The notes below the pieces were generated by a model that worked only from the letters and a program-made list of their open reading frames with translations, did not search any database and was not told the DNA's origin. DNA of 64,000 nt from assembly GCA_943736015.1 (NCBI GenBank), contig OX031065.1, forward strand, positions 48,152,992 to 48,216,991, written 5' to 3'. This DNA is from Tridacna crocea (taxonomy: Eukaryota > Mollusca > Bivalvia > Cardiida > Cardiidae). Position numbers and translations under genes: made by a program. Shown here piece after piece: positions 12,601 to 24,600 of this stretch (positions are counted from its first letter, which is position 1; the number at the start of each line of letters is the position of its first letter).

Positions 12601-15600
12601 TAAGTGATTTTGTATTGGCCCAGTTACAGGTCCGAGGTCATCCGTATTGGCCCGAGGCTTTCAGCCTCGGGCCAATACGGATGACCTCGGACCTGTAACT
12701 GGGCCAATACGAAATCACTTGATTAATGACAATTTTATTAATTAACCCTTTACCAAACAATCCCTGATTTTTTATGTCCCTGAAAAAGAAGCCTTCTGAA
12801 AACATTCTGAGAAAAGGAGAAAATGCTGGTAAACGGCATTTTCTCCTTATTCCAACAATATTTTCTACCCTGCTGGAAACAAATATCATTTTTTGGGTTA
12901 CGTTTACTTTGCCGCCTCCTTGAACGTGATGGGCTAAAAGTAAGCGCAGATGCTCAGGCCATTGAACTTTTGACCAATCACGTTCAAGGATTTCTGTATT
13001 GGTCGCGGGTCATCAATATTGATACGAGGTCAACTGTATTGATCGGAGGTCAAGTCGTATTAAGCCGAGGTCACGACCTGTGTACTATACGAAGTCAGAA
13101 ATGTGACTGGTATCGCGTGCACCGGTTTCCATGTATAACTTCTATATATCCAATAGTTAATTAATAATGTTTCGTAAAGACTTTAACACACAACCTGCCC
13201 TTAGTACATTAAATTTATGATTTGTTTTCGTTTATTAAGCAATCAACTTGGAGAAGAACATTATAAGCACTGCTTTCGTTCTTACCCATTTTGCATAATT
13301 TTGAACTTTACTTGTAATTTATCTTGTACACTTTAGTGAATCTATAAATAAAATATGTCTAACTCATTACCAGACAACATTATTTTAGACTTGTCCAAAT
13401 CAAAAGCATTTGTAGATGACAAAATAAAAGTGACTGGAAATTTGAAATTTGTTTTGTGAAGGATAGAAATCATTGTGAGAAAAGGAGAAAAAGCTGGTTA
13501 CCAGCATTTTCTCCTTTTCCCACAATGTTTTCAAAAGGCTTCTATTCCAGGAGCGTCAAAAGTAGGGATTGTGTGGTAATGGGTTAAACTAACCTGCCCT
13601 GGCTCAATCATATTTGGCCACCATGCTATGGAAGGTTCTCTCATTCCTCCTTCAAATGTAGTCTCCTTTCCACACAGAAATGGACCATTGCTTCCACCTG
13701 AAGAAGATACATGTCACAAACCATATTCAAAAATTGGCGAAACGATTCTTTGTTAAATGCAACTAAGGAATAATTCTTCCAGGGTTGATATTCAGCAAAC
13801 ATATGCAAGACCATCCTTGGTCTTATTCTCTAGAATCTTTTTGAAAGTAACACAACTTCTGATTGGCTAAACCAAATGGTTTAGCCCTAAACCAAATGGT
13901 TTAGCCAATAAGAAGTTGAGTTACATTCAAGATTAGAGATCTTGAAGAATACAACAAAGAATGTTCCTAAGAATGGTTTGTGAATATTGGCACAGAGGTC
14001 TACAGCAATTTCTACTTTTCCCTGAAGACTAATCAAGTTAATCAACCCTTTCAATCAACAGAATAAATGGAGTACTGTTAGGGCCATATCCAAATTCACA
14101 AAAAACTATCTAGTTTTGGCCCCATTTACAAAACATGAACATAATACAAGCAAGGTTAAACAATCTTTGCAAGGTATATCCAACAAGAATTACTATTTCA
14201 ATATTACATGCACTTCATGACTCTTGCATTTTGAAGCTGTCATCTCACATAATACTGTGACAAAGGACATTGTGATTTTGCCATTTGTACTATTTTGGAT
14301 AACATAATTAAAGCAATCTCTGAAAACATGACAAACTGGTAGCCTGAAATCAATCTTCGAAAAAAGCAACAGATATCATCAGATGCCACATGGCAGAAAT
14401 CTACCTGGTTTGCAACCTCATGAGATACTGCAAGACTTTAAGTTTACATTGACCTTTTACCCCATAAGGCATTTCTATGGTATCTCTAATTGACCCTAAA
14501 TGGCAGCAAACATGAAGCCATTTCTTATGTGTAAATGTCACCTTTTGATAGCATAGAAAACATTGTGACCAAAGGTGAAATTGCTTGTCATGAGCAACTT
14601 CACCTTTTGCCACAATGTTTTCCAAAGACTCCTACAGGCAATGTGTAGAAATGAGTATCTATGGAGTAAAGGCTCAGGAAACACAAGGTATTCCTTTTGA
14701 AAAAAAAAAATTCTTTTGGGAATTTAATGCACTGATCCTCTCACAATAATCTTAATGAAACTTGTAACTCTAGATAGAATAGTGAGAAGGAGAAAATGCT
14801 GGTAACCAGCATTTTCTCCTTTTCCCACAATGTTTTCTCCCTTCCAGACCAAATTTCAATTTGAGTCACATTAAGTGTGTGTAATAACCAGCATCCAATA
14901 GAGGGCGCATCACAGGAATCTCGAAATCAGGCTCAATCAGCCAAGGTAAGATCCACGTAGTGATCGTAAACTTGGCTCGCGAAGATGCAGTCAATGTTGA
15001 ACATTTAACCAACAAAAATGTGATAAATAGAGAATAGATTGTTGTTGTCTTGGATTGGGAAATGTATCAGGCAATGTGTAGTGTCTATAGGCTAGTAGTT
15101 CTACAAATTTTATCCATCGAGCCGGGTGAACCGAGCTTAAACAAAAATGGCAACATCTATTTAACAATGAACAAACATGTTTATTTAAAACGTCCTATAA
15201 TGCACATATTTATGCAGCTCTACAATGATGAATGACATCATGAGTGTGACATTTACCTGTGGAAAAAAGTTGGGTCGAAAGAAGCCAAGATTTTTTTTGT
15301 GTTTTAAGTGTTTAACTTATTACCAAAAACAATATTTTAGGCTTTTCCAAATTAAAAGCACTTGCAAACAACATTATAGATGTGACTTAAAAATAGTAAT
15401 TTGTTTTGGGGTTGGTAGAAAACATTGTAGGATGTTCCTACAATATTTTCAAAAGCCTCTATCCTCAGGGTCATTAAAAGTCGGGAATTGTGTGGTAAGT
15501 TCAACATGCTAGAAAATCAAGAAATCGAGCAATTGATCCATGAATGTTATAAACAGGTTAATACATGGCTGATGAGGGCTGGAGAGTGATATTGGCCCTC

Positions 15601-18600
15601 TACCTCGAAATCTGCCCCGGGCTAAAACCCTCGGGGCAGATATCCATGTGGCAGGCAGATATCACTCTGCGGCCCTCATCAGCCTTGTAATAACCTCTAT
15701 AAATGCAATGTACCTCTAGCCTTATCATAAGTTGCAGCACCATTATCAGATGAGAAGAAAACGAATGTATTTGTATGAACCCCTGTATCAATCAGCTTGT
15801 TTAGGATTCTACCAACACCATAGTCAAGTTCCATAACTGCGTCCCCATATCTGTCAAATAAATATCTAAAAATTATGTTTCAAAACTAGGTCCCTTGGAA
15901 ACCAATCAATAGTTACCAGTAATTTTGTTTTTGTTTATCATTTTTCCACACAATCCTACGTTTTAACCCTTTCCAAAACATTCCCTGATATTCATGACCC
16001 AAAAAGCCTATAGAAAACATCGTAGGAAAGGAAGAAAATGCTGATAACCAGCATTTTCTCCTTTTCCCACAATGTTTTCCACACTCCTAGAACAAATTTC
16101 TGAGTTATCTTAATTTTGTCGTCTGCAAATGCTTTCAATTTGGACCAATTGGAAAATGTGTCCTTTGGTAAAGAGTTAACTATCTTAACTCATTACCAAA
16201 CAACAATATTTCTTGTCCAAATCAAAAGCATTTGCAAACGGCAAAATAAAAATGACTAAAAATTTGAAATTTGTTTCATGAAGGGTAGAAAAACTTGTGG
16301 GAAAAGGGAAAAATGCTGGTTACCAGCTTTTTCTCCTTTTCCCACAATGTTTTCGAAAGGCTTCTTTCTCAGGGTCGTCAAAAGTAGGGATTGTGTGGTA
16401 ATGGGTTAACCCTTTCCCAAACGACATATTTTAGACTCTTCCAAACTCAAAGAGTTTGCAGACGACAATTTCAAATTTGACAAAAATGGCAGAAAGTTCT
16501 CCAACTGGGTAGAAAACACTGTGGGAAAAGGAGAAATTGCTCCTTACAAGCAATTTCTCCTTTTCCCACAGTGTTTTCAAAAGACTTGTAGGGCAGACAC
16601 ATAAAAACAAGGGCTTGTTTGGGAAAGGGTTAAGGAAGAACACTTCGATCACCAACATTTTGTCTTTTTTCCAGTAATAGTTTCAAAACTTCCCAAAAGT
16701 AATTAATACCATTTTAGCCAAATTTTACAAGCATAATGCTTTGACTATAGAAAGGCCTAGATATTTGTAGTTTGATACAAGATTAACCCTTTACCAAACA
16801 ACAAAATTTTAGACTTGTCTTGATTTAACTTATTACCAAACAAAAAAATTTAGCTTAGTCCAAATCGAAAGCATTTTCAAATGACAAAATAAAATTGACT
16901 GAAAATTTGAAATTTGTTTTGTGAAGGGTGGAAAACATTGAGGGAAAAGGAGAAAATGCTGGTAAGCAGCATTTTCTCCATTTCCCACAATGTTTTCCAA
17001 AGGCTTCTTTCTCAAGGTCGTCAAATGTAGGGATTGTGTGGTAATGGATCAAACCACAAGCTGACAATAAATTAAATAAACCTTAATGAAATGGTAGTAT
17101 TTATCTTAGAAATGGTACAAAAAAATTTGTAAGGAGGAGAAATTCTGGTAACCAACAATGCTTTTAAAAAGACTTATATTGCTGGGTAATTAACCTTTTC
17201 CCAATCAAGCCCTGCAGTAAAAGTCTTTTGAAAAGACTGTGGGAAAAGGAGAAATTGCTTGCCACAAGCAATTTCTCCTTTTCCCACAGTGTTTTCTACC
17301 ATTTTTGAGAACTTTCAGGCATTTTCTCCAAATCTAAAATTGCCATCTGCAAACTCTTTTGGTTTGGAAGAGTCCAAAAATTGTTGTTTGGGAAAGGGTT
17401 AAAACTTAGGATCATTTGGTAAACAGTCAAATCTCTTATAATCTTTTAATCAACCTATTTCAAAAGACAGTTGAGAATTACAGGCTAGTCCATATTTTTT
17501 CACCTATTAAAATCAGATCTAACAGCTAGTCCAAGTTTCATGCAAATAACTTCACAAATAACAGAGATATTAGACAGTGTCAAAGTTTTTTGGCACCACC
17601 ATATATACTACTCAAAATTTGTTAGGGATCACCCTAAAAGATTCACTCTAAATAATATATATATGGCATGTATCATGTATGCTTTTACAATAAGTCACAT
17701 TGCCACACTGAGCAATAAAATGACCGGTGGATGGATCTTTAAGCCTTTACCTCACAATGCCGACTGTTAAAGACACTGAGAAAGAAGCCTTTAGAAAACA
17801 TTGTTGGAAAAGGAGAAAATGTTGGATACCAGCATTTTCTCCTTTTTCAACAATGTTTTCTACCCTATTACAGACAACATACTGCATGTTGAATCTAGTT
17901 TTAAGTCAGCAAATGCTTTCAGCTTGGACAAATCTAGAGTTTTACAGTATGATAAAGAGTTTATGCAAAACTGTTGTAACTTATAAACCCATACAGAAAT
18001 ATGTAAGTGATCCCTATCAAAGTTTGAGTAGTATATATATGAAGACAACGCCTACAACCAACCCATTTAACCTATTACCATACAATCCCTACTTTTGACG
18101 CCCTGAGAAAGAGGACTTTTGAAAACACTGTGGGAAAAGGAGAAAATGCTGGTAACCAGCATTTTCTCCTTTTCCCACAGTGTTTTCTACCATTCCCAGA
18201 ACAAATTTCTATTTTTCAGTCACCTTTATTTTGTCGTCTGTAAATGCTTTCAATTTGGACCAGTCTAAAATTTTCTCATTTGGTATTGAATTAAGTCAGT
18301 AACTCCATGTTTTCCACTAAAACAGCCTACAGAAAAATATGAAATGCTTACAAGCCCCTTTGGCTTTTACCAAGAAACTGTTTGGAAGCATAAACTGGAC
18401 CATGTGTGGCATCCACAGCCCAGTATAAGAAAAAGGACTTATTGCTGTTTGTCTGTCGCTCTATGAAATCAAGGGCCTCCTGTAACAAATTGAAATAAAA
18501 AAATTGCTTTCTTTTTCTTTTTTTTTTGTTGCAAAGTTACCTAAAGCTAACCCTTCACAAGACAACCAAATTTTAGACTCCTCCATATGGCAAACTTTAA

Positions 18601-21600
18601 CCCATTACCACATGGCAAAATTTTGGCCCTATCCAAATTCAAAGCATTTGTGGACAACAATTTCATAGTGACTGAAATGACGCAATTTTTCTTCTATAGG
18701 GTGGAAACCTTTGTGGGAAAAGGAGAAAATGCTGGTTACCAGCATTTTCTCCTTTTCCCAAAAAGTTTTCAAAAGGCGTCGTCAAAAGGCGTCATTTTGT
18801 GGTAAAGGCTTAATAGATAAAATATCAAATCTGGAAACAAAAACTCAAGTTTTCTTTCCATTATTTAACCCTGTACCACTCAGTGCCGATTTTCAACGAC
18901 CCTGAAAGAAAAGGGTTTTGAAAAAATTGGGGGAAATGAAGAAAATGCTGGTAACCATCATTTTCTTCTTTTCCTACATAGTTTTCTACCCTATCATTTG
19001 AGCCTTACATTGAAATTGTTGACAGCCAAATGCTTTCAATTTGAACAGGTCTGAAATTTGTGTCTTGTGGTAACGGGTTAAGTGGATACCATACATAAAA
19101 GGAACAAGAGCGGCAAATTGTCGCAAGATAAGCCTGTCACACCGCCAGTTGTCAAGGGGGAATACTAATCATAAAGGGCAGGTACAGAAAAACAGTAGTG
19201 CAGCAAATTACAATTCTTATGCACTGCAAGCCATAATTTTTCAAAAATCATGCATATCAAATTTGAAGATATTTAGACTGAAATGATAAAGTTACATTCC
19301 GGATAAGCAGAAAATGCTGTAAAAATGACGATCAAAGGGAAACAACTCAGAGATAGCACAAGGTAGAGTTACAGTTCTTTCGCACTGCACTCCATATTAT
19401 TGCAACTAACACAAGTGCTAAGTTTCAAGTCAATCAGACCAGAGATGACAAAGTTATGCTCTGGACAAAGAGATGCCACCCACCCAGATACCATGGGTGA
19501 TCCCATAAATCATCTTGTCTTCGACAGGCATATAAAAAAGAAAGATACTGCTGACAAAACTGAAAACTTTTACAGAAAAGATTCAAGTCATGATATATGC
19601 ATTTGTGCTTGAAAAATTGAAGAAACATGAACCATCTAGTTTCCCAGTGACCTAGTTTTCTAACAGACATTACCCATCATCAAACACTTAAGAAAAACAA
19701 TAAGAAAACATTCTGACCAAGTTTCATGAGTATTTGACTGAAAATATGGCCTCTACAGTGTACAAAAGGTTTTTCTAAGATTTCACCAAGTGACCTGGTT
19801 TTGTACCCGATCATTACCCATTATCAAACTCTTTTGAAACATCACCAAAGCAAACATTCTGACCAAGTTTGAAGAGTATCAGGCAGAAAATGTGGCCTCT
19901 GGAGTGTACACAAAGTTTTTCTAATATTTGACCAATTGACCTAGTTTTGGACCCAACATGACCCATTTTCAAACTCTTCTGAGATATCATCAAGGCAAAT
20001 ATTCTGACCAACTTACAGGAGTTTTGGACCGAAAATGTGGCCTCTAGAGCGTACAAAAGGTTTTTCTAAAATTTGACCTAGTGACCTGGTTTTTGACCCG
20101 AAATGACCCATTTTCAAACTCGTCCAAGACATTATCAAGGCAAACATTTTGACCAACTTTCAAGAGTTTTGGACTGAAAATGTGGCCTCTACAGCGTACA
20201 CAAGGTTTTTCTAAAATTTGACCTAGTTCTTGACCCGACATGACCGATTTACATACTTGTCCGAGATATCATCAAGACAAACATTCTGAGGACCTTTCAA
20301 GAGTTTTGGACTGAAAATGTGGCATCTAGAGTGTACACAAGGTTTTTCTAAAATTTGACCTAGTGACCTAGTTTTTGACCCAACATGACCAATTTTCAAA
20401 CTTGTCTGAGATATCATCAAGACAAACATACTGAAGACCTTTCAAGAGTTTTGGACAGAAAATGTGGCCTCTAGACGGTACACAAGTTTTTTCTAAAATT
20501 TGACCTAGTGACCTAGTTTTTGACCGGACATGACCCATTTCCAAACTCATCTGAGAATTCATCCAGGCCAACATTCTGACTATCTTTCATGAGTATTATA
20601 CTAAAAATGTGGCCTCTAGACCGTACACAAGGTTTTCTCAAATTTGACCTAGTGACCTAGTTTTTGACCCCACATGACCCATTTTCCAACTTGTTCGAGA
20701 TATCATCAAGACAAACATTCTGAACAACTTTCAACAGTTTTGGACTGAAAATGTGGCCTCTAGAGCATATACACAGTTCTTATAAGATTTGACCTAGTGA
20801 CCTAGTTTTTGACCCGACATGACCCATTTTCAAACTCGTCCGAGATTTCATCGAAGCAAATATCCTAACAAATTTTCATGAGTATCGGATTAAAAATGTG
20901 GCCTCTAGAGCATACACAAGGTAAGTATTGACGACGGACGTAGGACAACTGACGACGGACAACGCACGACGGACACAGCACTATTACAATAGTTCACTCT
21001 GAGCACTTGGTGCTCAGGTGAGCTAAAAACATTATTACAAAGAAAAAAAAAGATAGTGCAGATGATGATCAAATGTGGCTGAAATAATTAGAATCGTTTC
21101 TGAAACGGCTCAAAACACCATGGAAATGAGAGGAAAATGCTGGTTACCGGCTTGTTACCTGAATTTTCTCATTTTTCCACCATGTTTTCTGAAGTCTTCT
21201 CCCTCCGAATTGTTAAAACCTGGGTGAGCATGTTATTGGTAGAAACTGTGCAGTCTGATATTGATCTACACTGTAAGTAAACCCTTTACTCCATAGATAC
21301 TCATTTCTACACATTGCTTGTAGGAGTCTTTGGAAAACATTGTGGCAAAAGGTGAAATTTTCTCATGACAGGCAATTTCACCTTTTGTCACAATGTTTTC
21401 TATGCTATCAAAAGGTGTAATATACATACACATAAGAAACAGCTTGAGGTAGACTGGCTCTTATACATAAAGAAACAAGAGTGGCAAATTGTCGCAAGAT
21501 ATGCCCGTCTTACCCCAAGTTGTAAAGCTGGGGCATGCACTGGACAAAATTCAAGTATGAAAAACAAAAATAAAGCGATCAAGAGTTATGATTCCTGTGC

Positions 21601-24600
21601 ACTGCACTCCCCCTTGATGAGATCTATCTACCTATGAAATTTCATAACCCGAGCTAGTATAGTTTTGGAGATATGCTCCTAACAAAATTCAAGTATGAAA
21701 AACAACAAAGGGCAATAACTCAAAAATTAAGCAAGCAAGGATTATGATTTCTGTGTACTGCACTGCCCCTATGTGAGATCTATCCACCAATGAAATTTCA
21801 TAACCCTAGCTAGTATAGTTTTGGAGATATGCTCAAGACAAAATTCAAGTATGAGAAAAAACAAAGGGCAATAACTCAAAAATTAAGCAAGCTAGAGTTA
21901 TGATTCCTGCACATTGCACTCCCCCTCGATAAGATCTATCCACCCATGAAATTTCATAACCCTAGCTAATATAGTTTTGGAGATATGCTCCGGACAAAAT
22001 TCAAGTATGGAAAACAACAAAGGGCAATAACTAAAAAATCAAGTGAGCAAGAGTTATGATTCCTGCGCACTGCACTCCCCCTCGATGAGATCTATCCACC
22101 CATGAAATTTCATAACCCTAGCTAGTATAGTTTTGGAGATATGCTCCGGACAAAATTCAAGTATGAAAAACAACAAAGGGCAATAACTCAAAAATTAAGC
22201 AAGCAAGAGTTATGATTCCTGCACACTGCACTCCCCCTCGATAAGACCTATCCACCCATGAAATTTCATAACCCTAGCTAGTATACTTTTTGAGATATGC
22301 TCCGGACAAAATTCAAGTATGAGAAATGACAAAGGGCAATAACTAAAAAATTAAGCAAGCTAGAGTTATGATTTCTGCCCACTGCAGCCCCCCTCGATGA
22401 GATCTATCCACCCATAAAATTTCATAACCCTAGGTAGTATAGTTTTGGAGATATGCTCCGGACAAAATTCAAGTATGAAAAACAACAAAGGGCAATAACT
22501 CAAAAATTAAGCACGCAAGAGTTATGATTCCTGCGCACTGCACTCCCCCTCGATGAGATCTATCCACCCATGAAATTTCATAACCCTAGCTAGAATAGTT
22601 TTGGAGATATGCTCCGGACAAAGAACTGGACGCCGCTCGCCCGCCCGGACGCCCGCCACGGGTGATCCCATAATACGTCTCGTCTTCGACAGGCGTATAA
22701 AAAGACCAAAAGCAAAAAGTTTCAACCCAGTTAAGGTTCCTTTTCACAGAGCATTGTTCATTTGTATATTACAAATATATAATTAATTACAAAGGCAAAA
22801 TTCAGTCAAGTTATTGTCATGGTGCAAGCTGTCACATGTCTAACTAATCCTTTCTTTGTTTGAAGTCTCCTTCACCAGGGTCCATACTAATTTGCTGTTA
22901 TCAGCAAATATTAGTCTTATTCTTAAATCCCCAATAACACAATTTTTGTAATTAACTTTGAGACAGCTTTAAGTCTTTACCAAACGACAAAGTTGAAAGC
23001 ATTTGCAGACGACTAAATAAATTTGAATCAAAAATTGAAATTTGTTTTGGAAAGGGTTACCAGCATTTTCTCCTTTTCCCACAATGTATTTAAAAGGCTT
23101 CTTTCTAAGGGTCGTTAAAAGTTGGGATTGTGTCGGAAAGAGTTAAACACCAACATGCAACATCAATTCTTCCTACTCCAGGTACATTTCTTGAGACATG
23201 ACAGAAAGAAAGAGACAAGAATCCGGACAAAGAAAAGAGATAGAAAGGAAAAGAGGGGGAGGGACAGACATGGGGGATTTACAGACAGATGAAGAGAGAA
23301 AGAGAGAGAAATAAATAGAGAGACAGAGAGGGAGATAGAGATTTTCAGACAGGAAGAGAGATACATAGAGATAGACAGACATACAGGCAGATAGGGCAAG
23401 ATGTGGAAAGAGAGATAATCACAAAGAAAGAAACAGAAAACAAAAGACAGGTCTACCGGATGGAAAGGGGGGGGGGGGGGGAAGAGGGGGGAGGGAGAGA
23501 GAGAGAGAAGGCTACAGAAGCAGATGAACAGAGAAAGACCAACAGGGAGAAGAATAATTAAGTAAATGAAATTAAGAGATATATTGTATTTATCATAACC
23601 AATGTCCAATGTTACCTCAATGTAAAGTTGTGTTAAATTAGATTCTCCTGTGCTTCTGTTTATCATATACTCTTCATAATATCTGAAATGCATTACAGTA
23701 ATAGAACAAGTAATATCAATAAAATATAGAGGATATTTGGTTTTTTTCGGTGAAAGATTGAAATTTATTTCATCAAATGAACATCATCGGTAATATTTTC
23801 ATGAGTGGCACAGCCACAAATGAAAATACCGATGGTGTTCACAAAATGAAAAAATTTCGACCTTTCACCGAAAAAAAAACTAAATATTCTATTTATTTCA
23901 TGTTTTTAACCCTTTCTGGGAGGAGCTTTATTAAAATCCAGTACAGTTCTTTTCAGTTATTCCCTGTGACATACCTCTCCCGCATAGCAACACATTACAA
24001 TATTATGTCAGGTGCAAGAAATGTAAGGTACATGTAAATGATGTTTCAACTGGTTGTTTCCAACTGGTTGTGAGTCACATGCAATTTACCTAGGTAACTA
24101 GAATATAAAAATTGGTATTTTCATTGGTCATACCCATGGACTATCGAATAATATTTTTACTGCCATTTCTCGGTATCCTACTGGAAAGCATGAAATTTTT
24201 ATAATATGTCTTCTTTCACCTTATTACTAAAAGTTTCGTTTTTTTTGTTTTTTTCAAATCCTATGAAAACTACAGTACCGTTGCCAGAAAGCATATAAAA
24301 GAAAAATATGAAAATTAAAAATGTGTTGTTTGATCTTAGATCTACACTGTCTGACATTTCAGAACATATTTTAGCCAATAGAACTCTTACAACTGTGATA
24401 TTTCAGCTTTTCATTTAACTCCTTAACAAACGACAAAATTTTAGACTGGTCTAAATTGAAAGCATTTGCAGACGGCAAAATAAATGTGAATCAAAAATTG
24501 AAATTTGATTTGGAAAGGGTTGATAACACTGTTGGAAAAAGAGAAAATGCTGGTTACCAGCATTTTTCTCCTTTTCCCACAATTTTTTCAAAGACTTTCT

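Noticed and set aside
12823-13164. 113-codon plus-strand open frame
   Set aside because: Begins in a MITE palindrome and continues through the GTATTG repeat units; no family resemblance.
15556-15695. Hairpin as a transcription terminator
   Set aside because: It is a foldback repeat inside intron 8 of a eukaryotic gene, not followed by a T run.
19690-20925. Regularly spaced repeats resembling a CRISPR array
   Set aside because: The whole 145-bp unit repeats with decay, there are no unique spacers, and the context is a eukaryotic intron.
23163-23693. 176-codon minus-strand open frame
   Set aside because: Only its start (RYYEEY...) is GALNS exon 6. After the donor at 23615 it is translation of the purine-rich simple repeat.
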